DNA of 38,618 bases, taken from contig DF820466.1 of NCBI GenBank assembly GCA_000739535.1, forward strand, positions 656,234 to 694,851, read 5' to 3'. This DNA is from Candidatus Vecturithrix granuli. Its GTDB lineage: Bacteria > Moduliflexota > Moduliflexia > Moduliflexales > Moduliflexaceae. Within the stretch, counting starts at the first letter, position 1. Each line of letters begins with the position of its first letter. The translations under genes and the position numbers were made by a program. Below the pieces are notes generated by a model. That model was given only the letters and a program-made list of their open reading frames with translations, made no database searches and was not told the DNA's origin. This document shows, piece by piece, positions 31,922 through 38,618 of the stretch.

Positions 31922-34216
31922 TCATGGATACAGGGGGAGAACAAGCGTAAATGTAACTCCTTCTCCTGGCTGACTTTGGCAGTGAATGACACCTTTCAAT
32001 TTTTGCGTCACCAAATTATAAACAATGTACATTCCCAAACCGCTTCCTCCTTCGGAACGTCTAGTGGTGAAAAAGGGATCAAAAATTTTGGCAAGATGTT
32101 CCGGGGGTATTCCTCGTCCATTGTCTTGATAGGTAAAAATGAGAGCATCGTTTTTGAGGAGAATATGAACGCGAATTTCCCCTTGCTCTTGTTTTTCAAA
32201 TGCATGAATCAGAGAGTTCATCACCAGATTCGTGATAATTTGAGAGAAGGCCCCCGGAAATGTCGTTATTTCAATGGTTTCAGAACACTCAATGAGAATT
32301 GTATGTTGGGTTTTCTTTAATGTCGGCTGTAAACTCAGAAAAATATCGTCAATATAGGTTTTCAGGTTGATGCGCCTTTTTTCTTCAAGGGATTGATCAA
32401 CTGCCACTTGCTTGAAACTCTGGATCAGTTTGGCGGCACGTTGGAGGTTCGAGAGTACGATGTCTGAAGATTCTTGAGCCGTTTTGAGATAACCTGCCAA
32501 CTCAGATCGTGTTAATACAGATCTCTGAAAGTGTGTCACAATTTCTTGTGTACGCATGTCAAGATAGGATGCAGCGGTTACCCCTACGCCAACCGGCGTA
32601 TTAATCTCATGCGCGACTCCGGCCACCAAACCGCCGAGTGCTGCCATTTTTTCGGCCTGAATGAGTTGAGCCTGGGTTTGAGTCAGGCGTTCAAGAGACT
32701 GGCAAAGGGCTGCATTGGCCTGTTCCAACTCCTGGGTTCGTTCGACGACCCGGCGTTCGAGTTCTTCATTGAGGTGATAAATTTGCTCTTCGACCTTTTT
32801 ACGTTCGGTAATATCACGAATAATTGCCATGATAAAATATGTTCTCGACAATTCTACACGATTTAGGTTGATTTCCGCACTAAAGAGCGTTCCATTGGCT
32901 CGGCAGTGTAACCACTCAAAAAATTGCGGCTGTCCCTCAAGCGCCCGTTCAATTTTTTGCAGGGCTTTTTCTTTGGAATCGCTTCCATCAGGCTGAGTTG
33001 GCGGAGAAAATTCATAAGGGGTGCTTCCAAAAATTTCTTCAGGGGAACAGCCGAACATTTCCAAGGTTCGGGCGTTACAATCCACCACTCGATCATTAGC
33101 CATCAACCAGATAACATCATTTGCCGATTCAAACAATGTGCGATAACGAGTCTCAGAGGCTGCTAATTCAGCCGTCCGGCGTTCAACCTGTTGTTGAAGT
33201 TCCTGCGCATTTTTCTTTACTCCCTGGTGCCGGGTACGAAACACGACGAGACTGATCAACACATACACCGCCGCCAGAAACCCTCCTGAGATAATCCATT
33301 GCAAACGGAGATCCGACAGAGTTTGATCAATCTCAATATCCGGTGCGGAAAGGCAAATCACGAGCTTTTGATACCCCAGGTCGAGGCTGTGCCAGGCAAT
33401 TAATTTGCGCGAAATAGGACCGCCGCGTTTTATGGTAAAGGTATATTCATCCATCCCGAAAGGCTCTTGCACTAATCGCCGGTCAACACGCATGACTTCA
33501 GGGTAATTCGCATGTAATCCATCAAACACATTTCTTCCGATAATAAAGGTTTCATGATCATACACAACATTCCCGTGTCCATCAAGCACATAACCCGCAC
33601 CATATTCTCTCGATCTCATTGTGGCGACGTAACGCTGGATGATCGGCTGTAAATCCATGACCGCTGCCAGAATCCCTGTAAAATGTCCGTTCGTTTGCAC
33701 AGGAAAAAGAAAGCCGATCATCTGATGCTCGGGTGTAATCAAAAAGGGCGGCACAATATATTTATTTTGGAGATGACTCAATTTATCCCGATAAGCCTCG
33801 ACCCATTTGCTCGCGATTTCATAGGCTGCTGTTCCCTGGAGTGTGGAATCTGAATCAACATGGACAAGATGAGAAGAGGCATCATAATAGAGATAACCCA
33901 GAGCATTGGGATACACACTCTGGGCAAACTGAAACAAATTTTGTAACGACGTGAAATCTTTCTTGCTCTGCACAAATTCAGGCAGATCATAACTTGCCAT
34001 CATGCGGGTTCCATCAAAAAAGCCCTGGATGTGATCTTCAATGGCTTGTTTAGCCAGTAAAGTCTGAAGGACTTGCTGCTCATTAAACATCTGTTCATGT
34101 CGTTTGGCCGCCTGATGATTCAAGATCACGGCGATTCCAATAAATCCTCCCGCTGTTATTCCCATCAGCAGGAGCAAGATAGCGATCAGAAAAGTTTTCT
34201 GTTTGTCCCCTGACAT
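31922..34216 (-). CDS. Sensor histidine kinase, Cache-PAS-HisKA-HATPase
   Basis: I prefer the ATG at 34216 (MSGDKQKTFLIAIL; 764 residues) because GGGAGA lies upstream; the frame is open to 34282, but that region is inside a palindrome, and 34234 is another option. Helix 1 (about 8-32) and helix 2 (about 300-325) bracket a periplasmic sensor of about 265 residues with Cache-like features (LQNLFQFAQSVYPNALGYLYYD; GYVLDGHGNVVYDHE). A PAS domain follows at about 355-470. The H-box GLVAGVAHEINTP carries His536, then N-box NLVMNSLIHAF and G-boxes DNGRGIP and GGSGLGMYIV. It should autophosphorylate on His536 after binding a ligand. No response regulator is adjacent, so it is an orphan here. Confidence 0.93.
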   Translation of the reverse strand: MSGDKQKTFLIAILLLLMGITAGGFIGIAVILNHQAAKRHEQMFNEQQVLQTLLAKQAIEDHIQGFFDGTRMMASYDLPEFVQSKKDFTSLQNLFQFAQSVYPNALGYLYYDASSHLVHVDSDSTLQGTAAYEIASKWVEAYRDKLSHLQNKYIVPPFLITPEHQMIGFLFPVQTNGHFTGILAAVMDLQPIIQRYVATMRSREYGAGYVLDGHGNVVYDHETFIIGRNVFDGLHANYPEVMRVDRRLVQEPFGMDEYTFTIKRGGPISRKLIAWHSLDLGYQKLVICLSAPDIEIDQTLSDLRLQWIISGGFLAAVYVLISLVVFRTRHQGVKKNAQELQQQVERRTAELAASETRYRTLFESANDVIWLMANDRVVDCNARTLEMFGCSPEEIFGSTPYEFSPPTQPDGSDSKEKALQKIERALEGQPQFFEWLHCRANGTLFSAEINLNRVELSRTYFIMAIIRDITERKKVEEQIYHLNEELERRVVERTQELEQANAALCQSLERLTQTQAQLIQAEKMAALGGLVAGVAHEINTPVGVGVTAASYLDMRTQEIVTHFQRSVLTRSELAGYLKTAQESSDIVLSNLQRAAKLIQSFKQVAVDQSLEEKRRINLKTYIDDIFLSLQPTLKKTQHTILIECSETIEITTFPGAFSQIITNLVMNSLIHAFEKQEQGEIRVHILLKNDALIFTYQDNGRGIPPEHLAKIFDPFFTTRRSEGGSGLGMYIVYNLVTQKLKGVIHCQSQPGEGVTFTLVLPLYP

Positions 34217-34262
34217 TGCCCGCTGTTCTCCCATGTAAATGAAACTTTCATCCGTGCGTGTC

Positions 34263-34293
34263 AGAAACCGGATGTTTGACACACCCGGTTTCT
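34263..34293. repeat. AACCGG-type palindrome upstream of the kinase gene
   Basis: AGAAACCGG (34263-34271) pairs with CCGGTTTCT (34285-34293). A second, mutually exclusive pairing, GTGTC (34258-34262) with GACAC (34278-34282), overlaps it. It lies in the kinase mRNA leader or promoter. The remaining gap to 34411 shows nothing else. Confidence 0.55.
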
Positions 34294-34411
34294 CTGCCGG
34301 ATTCTTCCTGACTTAAACTTTCAATAAATTCTGTCTTCGAAACATGCAGCAGGAATATCTTTTTTTCAAGGAAAATCGTGCATCAGGAGTACAAAACATC
34401 ACAAAGGTAGG

Positions 34412-34444
34412 AAAACCGGGTTTCTTGAAGAAACCCGGTTTTTT
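34412..34444 (-). terminator. Terminator after the M16 peptidase pair
   Basis: AAAACCGGGTTTCTT and AAGAAACCCGGTTTTTT form a strong stem with a U-run on either strand. On the minus strand it lies 36 bp beyond the stop of the inactive M16 gene, so it is well placed to end that transcript before the kinase gene. Confidence 0.75.
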
Positions 34445-34480
34445 GTTCAGATTTACGTCTATCTTTTCGATGAAGGCAAA

Positions 34481-35905
34481 TTATTCAACAGTTTCCAGAA
34501 CAATTTCTTGTACCTGACCAAAGTCATTCAAGGCATTCTGGATGTCTTCGCGGTTTCCTACCGCTAGGATGACCATCTGGTCGGGGTGTAAGTAGGTATT
34601 CGCTACCCTGAGCACATCCTCTTTAGTTACCTTCATGACATGGTCTCGAAAGGTCTCAAGATAATCGCTCGGATAGCCGACATATTCATAAAACATCTTG
34701 CGCCGAATCACATCATCTACGGTCGCAAATCGAAACACAAAGGAATTCAGATATTGATTTTTCGCTGCGTCGAGTTCTTCATCACGGACTTCCTGTTGCG
34801 TTAATCTGTTGACTTCCTGTAAAATCACAGAAATGGTTTCACGAACAGCATCGTTACGCGTGCTGCAATAAATCAGAAACGCGCCGTACTCTCTGATACC
34901 GGCGCCCAGGGACGATCCGATTGAATAAGTTAGCCCTTTTTCTGTCCGAACAGTTTGAAATAAGCGACTGGAAAATCCGCCGGCCCCTAAAATAAGATCA
35001 AGCACCCGGAGCGCGGGATAGTCAGGATTATCGGCTTTGATCCCGAGATGCCCCAGAGCCAAATTGGTTTGTTCCACTTCTTTGTGAACCAGATACACTT
35101 CACGCGCTATGGCATAGTTCACTGTTTCAACTTCAGGGAAGGTGACTTCCTGGGGTTGCCAATCCTGAAAAACGCTCGTAAGTGTGTGCAGCATCTCTTC
35201 TGACTCGAAATCGCCGGTGACCGCCAGCATGATGTTATTCGGTTGAAAATATCGCTGGTGAAACGCGACAAGATCCTCGCGGGTGATATTCATGATCGTC
35301 TCGATCTGAGGAATACGCGCCAGGGGATGCATTTTCCCATATAACACCCGCATGAACTCCCGGCTTCTAATCTCTGGCGGCGAATCGTTCCGACGCCGAA
35401 TCATTTCCTGCATCTGGTTTTTGGCAAGCTCAACTTTTGCTTGTTCAAAGACCGGGTACCGTAAAATATCAACAAACACCTCCAAACTGGTGGCAAAATT
35501 TTTCTTAAGGGTCCAGAGTTCCACAGAGCCGTTTTCTTCGGCGATATCCGCTTCGACTGAGGCGGCCAAAAATTCTAGCGTCTCATTGATTTCGTCAGGG
35601 CTGCGCGTAGTCGTTCCTCCGGTGCGTATGACTTCCGATGTGATTACTCCCAATCCGATTTTGTCTGCTGGTTCGTAAATCTGGCCGGTTTTGATCAGGG
35701 CATAGATCGAAATTACCGGCAGTTCATGATCCTGAACAAAAAAAAGTTTCAAGCCATTCTCAAGCGTATGCCGTTCGATGTGTGGCGAACTAAACTCTAA
35801 CGGCGGGAATGTCAGATCTTGATATGTCTGTTGCGCAAACGAGGAACTGACCAGCACGATCAACACACCGATATTCATCCATAGACAGAACGATTTTTTT
35901 AGCAT
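34481..35905 (-). CDS. M16 peptidase-like protein lacking the zinc motif (inactive subunit)
   Basis: The 474-residue product has a signal peptide (about 1-25, ending SSFAQQ), then the M16 fold: HTLENGLKLFFVQDHELPVISIYALIKTG, and a second half with LILGAGGFSSRLFQTVRTEKGLTYSIGS. Where active members have HxxEH, this one reads GVITSEVIRT, so the zinc site is absent. The RLFQTVRTEKGLTYS segment supplies the Arg-Tyr pair often carried by the partner subunit. In characterised M16B pairs, the two proteins form a clam-shell protease. It follows the active subunit on the minus strand. A GGAGAAATGTT site precedes the ATG. Confidence 0.9.
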   Translation of the reverse strand: MLKKSFCLWMNIGVLIVLVSSSFAQQTYQDLTFPPLEFSSPHIERHTLENGLKLFFVQDHELPVISIYALIKTGQIYEPADKIGLGVITSEVIRTGGTTTRSPDEINETLEFLAASVEADIAEENGSVELWTLKKNFATSLEVFVDILRYPVFEQAKVELAKNQMQEMIRRRNDSPPEIRSREFMRVLYGKMHPLARIPQIETIMNITREDLVAFHQRYFQPNNIMLAVTGDFESEEMLHTLTSVFQDWQPQEVTFPEVETVNYAIAREVYLVHKEVEQTNLALGHLGIKADNPDYPALRVLDLILGAGGFSSRLFQTVRTEKGLTYSIGSSLGAGIREYGAFLIYCSTRNDAVRETISVILQEVNRLTQQEVRDEELDAAKNQYLNSFVFRFATVDDVIRRKMFYEYVGYPSDYLETFRDHVMKVTKEDVLRVANTYLHPDQMVILAVGNREDIQNALNDFGQVQEIVLETVE

Positions 35906-35919
35906 AACATTTCTCCATT

Positions 35920-36026
35920 GAAACTACATGGATTTTCTATAGGAAGGATTTCTGACGGCGAATTGGTCGGCGTGGCACCGAACCATGCCTCTGAGAATCC
36001 TTCCTACACGAAATCCTTGCAGTTTC
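35920..36026. repeat. Inverted repeat between the two M16 genes
   Basis: The left arm 35920-35951 (GAAACTACATGGATTT...AGGAAGGATT) pairs with the right arm 35996-36026 (AATCCTTCCTACACG...AGTTTC) with a few mismatches. A 44-bp loop with its own GGCG/CGGC-like inversion lies between. In the minus-strand mRNA it sits immediately upstream of the ribosome site of the inactive subunit. It could adjust the ratio of the two subunits. The rest of the gap (36027-36118) shows nothing. Confidence 0.75.
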
Positions 36027-36118
36027 ATGACGTCGGGTGAGCACCCGTTCATGTTAATTCCTATATCAATCCAGGGTTCGATCAAGGTTCAACTAACATC
36101 CGGCATCCAGCATCCATC

Positions 36119-37615
36119 TCATTCAACATTCTTGTTCACCAGCCAGGCGACAGTTCGGTTCTGTTTGGTAAAATAGGTTCGGGCCACGCGCATAATATCT
36201 TCAGCCGTAATCTGTTTAATCTGTTCGACCTGTTTCTCAATACTTCGCCAATCGCCGTACACACTTTGAGCAAAAGTCAGTTGAGCCGCCAATCCGCTAT
36301 TTGACGATAATGAGTTGATAAATCCGGCTTCGACGTTATTGATGACTTTTTGTAATTCCTGCTCATCAACCGATTCTGTCTTTAATTTTTCGAGTTCAGC
36401 GAAAAGAGCAGCTTCAAGTTCTTCGATCGTGTGCGGCGCTAAGGGCACTCCAATCACCATAAAAAGTGTGGGGTATTTCTTGCCGGGAAAGGCAACGATG
36501 GTTTGAACGTGAATAGCGATTTGCTGCTCTTCTACCAGATGTTTGTAGAGTTGGGACGTGCGGCCTGAACTTAACAAAAATGAAATGACATCAAACACCA
36601 GATCGTCTTCATGGTTCACACTGGGGCGATGGTAGCCAATCACCAGGTAGGGATTCGCATCCCATTCCACTTGCACGCGTCGTTCTCCTGGCTGCTGCGG
36701 CTCAACCGTGCGAATTCTCGGATCTGAGGATCGCGCTGGGAGCACGCCAAAATATTTTTCTGCCATCCGAATCACATTATCTGGATCAATATCTCCGACA
36801 ATCGCGATCACCATATTCTGGGGCGCGTAGTAAGCTTCAAAAAACTCCATCAATTGATGGATTGTGAGGTTCTCAATATCCGAAGCCCAACCAATACCGG
36901 GGAATCCATAGGGATGGGCGATAAACGCTGTGGCTAAAAATTGTTCAATTAAGGTGCCGACAGGCGCAGCATCCGTGCGCATACGGCGTTCCTCCAAAAT
37001 CACTTCCCGTTCCTTATAGAACTCACGCGGCACTGTATGCGCCAACCGATCGGCTTCCAACATCATCCAGAGTTCCAGACGATTGGCAGGCAAACTCACA
37101 AAGTATTGGGTTTCATCCCGTGAAGTTGAAGCATTCAAGCCGACCGCGCCGTTTTCTTCCATAATCTTGCTATACGCTTCAGACACCACATATTGCGCGG
37201 CATTCTGCTGGGTTTGCTCAAATTCGCGTTGCAATTGCTCAAGTTTCTGCTGGTCGGCTTTGTCGCCTTTTTGTCGTTCTTGATCAATCTGCTGCCAGAG
37301 TTCATCTAGCTTATCGAGCAACTGTTTTTCCGCCTCATAATTCGTTGTGCCGATAGTTGGCGTGCCTTTAAACGCGATATGTTCGGTTATATGGGCAATG
37401 CCGGTTTCGCCCAGGCGATCGTTGGCCGAGCCTACATTCACGTAAATATGGCAGGCCACGATCGGAGCCTGATGGCGTTCATAGAGCAAAAAAGTTAACC
37501 CATTCTCCAACCTGTGCTCAATCACTTTCCCTTCTAATGATTGGGCTGAAACCCCTGACACACAGATAACGGTTAATAATAAACCGGTTATCACCAGCCA
37601 ACCTGATTTTCGCAT
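36119..37615 (-). CDS. M16 zinc peptidase, catalytic subunit (processing-peptidase-like)
   Basis: This 498-residue protein has a signal peptide (MRKSGWLVITGLLLTVICVSGVSAQ). The inverted zinc motif HITEH is at 75-79 (His75 and His79 bind zinc, Glu78 is catalytic), and a likely third ligand lies in the MMLEADRL helix at about 188. Between them is an unusually long charged coiled segment (about 100-140) rich in Gln, Glu and Lys. The C-terminal half has SSGRTSQLYKHLVEEQQIA, the partner-contact motif. It degrades short peptides, probably in the periplasm. The ribosome site AAGGAGGA is very strong and a TTGACA promoter lies upstream. It is followed by its inactive partner on the same strand. Confidence 0.94.
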   Translation of the reverse strand: MRKSGWLVITGLLLTVICVSGVSAQSLEGKVIEHRLENGLTFLLYERHQAPIVACHIYVNVGSANDRLGETGIAHITEHIAFKGTPTIGTTNYEAEKQLLDKLDELWQQIDQERQKGDKADQQKLEQLQREFEQTQQNAAQYVVSEAYSKIMEENGAVGLNASTSRDETQYFVSLPANRLELWMMLEADRLAHTVPREFYKEREVILEERRMRTDAAPVGTLIEQFLATAFIAHPYGFPGIGWASDIENLTIHQLMEFFEAYYAPQNMVIAIVGDIDPDNVIRMAEKYFGVLPARSSDPRIRTVEPQQPGERRVQVEWDANPYLVIGYHRPSVNHEDDLVFDVISFLLSSGRTSQLYKHLVEEQQIAIHVQTIVAFPGKKYPTLFMVIGVPLAPHTIEELEAALFAELEKLKTESVDEQELQKVINNVEAGFINSLSSNSGLAAQLTFAQSVYGDWRSIEKQVEQIKQITAEDIMRVARTYFTKQNRTVAWLVNKNVE

Positions 37616-37689
37616 AACCTGTTCCTCCTTATCAAGATTCTCTTAAAGTTCCTATTCGTCTTCATCGCATTTCCATGCAATATTTATAT

Positions 37690-37717
37690 ATGTTATGGAC
37701 ATCTTCCGAGCTGTCAA
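37690..37717 (-). promoter_or_regulatory. Sigma70-like promoter of the M16 operon
   Basis: On the minus strand, TTGACA (37712-37717) is followed after 16 bases by TAACAT (37690-37695), and an AT-rich stretch lies around the expected start about 65 bases before the ATG at 37615. A perfect -35 and four of six -10 positions support it. Confidence 0.55.
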
Positions 37718-37782
37718 GAAAAACCCGGGCAATCTCTGAGTGAGATCGAAAAATATGTTCTTATGAAACCTCTCCTTTTCTA

Positions 37783-37811
37783 TTGACAGACTCGGCAATT
37801 TTTCTTATTGT
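37783..37811 (+). promoter_or_regulatory. Sigma70-like promoter facing the small exported protein gene
   Basis: TTGACA (37783-37788) and TATTGT (37806-37811) are separated by 17 bases. Transcription would start at about 37817, exactly at the left end of the 37816-37969 palindrome, giving a leader of about 210 bases before the gene at 38026. Confidence 0.6.
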
Positions 37812-37815
37812 AATT

Positions 37816-37969
37816 TACCAGGGTTTTTCGCTGTAGGTGATACGGTATTGTGGGAAAAATGAGACTCTCCCCCTCATCCAGTATTCGCCGTAGGCGATCC
37901 ACAGCACAACCGCTACGCGGGAAGGAGATAGCTACAATACTCTATCGTCTATGGCGAAAAACCCTGGTA
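37816..37969. repeat. 154-bp inverted-repeat element with TACCAGGG ends
   Basis: The left arm starting TACCAGGGTTTTTCGC (37816-37831) pairs with the right arm ending GCGAAAAACCCTGGTA (37954-37969); the pairing continues imperfectly for about 38 bp. The central part contains further small inversions (CGCCGTAGGCG; CCGCTACGCGG). It encodes nothing. It may be a non-autonomous mobile element; no target duplication is evident. It fills most of the 410-bp gap 37616-38025 with the promoters. Confidence 0.8.
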
Positions 37970-38025
37970 CATCGTTACGAAAAATGTGAGGTAGTGAAGG
38001 TATTTAATGTTTAGAGGGGTAAAAG

Positions 38026-38559
38026 ATGCTGTATATAAAACATTTGACCGTTTTTTGTGTCTGCGTGGGTTTTTTTCTGATTCCTTTCAATTTTGCTCAT
38101 GCCAGTGACGCTGACATGCTGGATTTTTTGCCTGAAGATGAAGAAATTTCCGGCTGGCTGCGCGACGGAGACCCGATGCTGGCGACGGATCTGGATGCAT
38201 TAACCATGCTCATTAATGGAGCAGCGCCATTTTATCTTGAGCGAGGCGTTGTTGAAGTCCTCTTTCAAGATTATGTCAATGATAGTGATGTTTTTCTGAC
38301 TCTGGAAATTTATCGAACACAATCTAAAGAACAGGCCAGGAGCGTGTATACTAATATCTATGCCGAGAATCCTGAAGCGGTTGAAAACCTCGGACATGAA
38401 GCGCGTCTCATGAGCGGCTTGATTGGTGCTTACCTGCTTGAATTTTGGCAAAAAACATTTTTCATCCGCTTGACAATCACTGAAAAGTCAGAATACTCAA
38501 GGGAGGCTGTTGTGAACTTTGCGAACCATGTTTCCAACCAAATTTCACAACATGAATAA
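38026..38559 (+). CDS. Small exported protein, DUF6599-like
   Basis: This 177-residue protein has a signal peptide (about 1-26; FLIPFNFAHASDAD), so it is exported. The mature part has LPEDEEISGW, LINGAAPFYLERGVVEV and VFLTLEIYRTQSKEQARSVY. These recall the INGGAELYLEYGF and EIYxMGSPExAxGVY phrases of the DUF6599 family, whose function is unknown. A good ribosome site (GAGGGG) precedes the ATG. It appears monocistronic and follows a promoter and a palindromic element. After the stop at 38559 the window ends without another gene. The family assignment is from memory and tentative. Confidence 0.7.
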   Translation: MLYIKHLTVFCVCVGFFLIPFNFAHASDADMLDFLPEDEEISGWLRDGDPMLATDLDALTMLINGAAPFYLERGVVEVLFQDYVNDSDVFLTLEIYRTQSKEQARSVYTNIYAENPEAVENLGHEARLMSGLIGAYLLEFWQKTFFIRLTITEKSEYSREAVVNFANHVSNQISQHE

Positions 38560-38618
38560 CTCACATTACGCACTCATATAAAAAAGTCAGATATTATACA
38601 TTGTTTTTAACTGTGTTA

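Noticed and set aside
31709-32320. 203-residue plus-strand open frame
   Set aside because: It runs antisense to the start of the TPR gene, across a promoter and a palindrome, and into the kinase C terminus, whose ATPase motifs are clear on the minus strand. The translation is low in recognisable motifs.

Overview
The window comes from a Gram-negative-type bacterium of moderate GC content, probably an uncultured or poorly characterised lineage. It has exported M16 peptidases, a Wzm/Wzt exporter, a periplasm-facing sensor kinase, and many short palindromic repeats of the AACCGGGTTT, CATTGCGAG and CCCTGAGCGAAGTCGAAGGG types. I see no rRNA, tRNA or other taxonomic marker. A candidate-phylum genome (for example KSB3/Modulibacteria) is only a guess.

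Positions 108-27886 form one long, entirely plus-strand surface-glycan locus. It starts with a class II glutaminase fused to a WbpG-type N-acetyl-sugar amidotransferase, a Wzx-like flippase, a multi-spanning GT39/PMT-like protein and a GT4 glycosyltransferase. A DUF2142-like membrane protein and its overlapping partner follow, then an ABC exporter (Wzm and Wzt). Next come two methyltransferases and four glycosyltransferases. After these are a CMP-nonulosonate synthetase (NeuA family) and an unusual CBS-NeuB-SAF-TIM-barrel fusion. The last part holds another methyltransferase, a 'surface carbohydrate biosynthesis' protein, a P-loop kinase, a GT4 enzyme, and the sulfate-activation genes cysD and cysNC. 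The simplest reading is a glycan carrying a sialic-acid-like nine-carbon sugar, possibly amidino-modified, methylated and perhaps sulfated. The early nonulosonate pathway enzymes and a clear sulfotransferase are not in the window.

Positions 27891-29347 carry a minus-strand MNT/HEPN toxin-antitoxin-like pair. The HEPN gene is damaged by an in-frame 115-bp palindromic mobile element with a target duplication and by an in-frame TGA near its end. The same element is cut by the left edge of the window, next to the amidotransferase gene.

Positions 29348-38618 are housekeeping or accessory in character. They hold a B12-binding radical SAM enzyme (+), a TPR lipoprotein or periplasmic protein (-), an orphan sensor histidine kinase (-), a pair of M16 peptidase-like proteins with one active and one inactive (-), and a small exported protein (+). 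Intergenic regions here are packed with palindromic repeats and a few recognisable TTGACA-type promoters.
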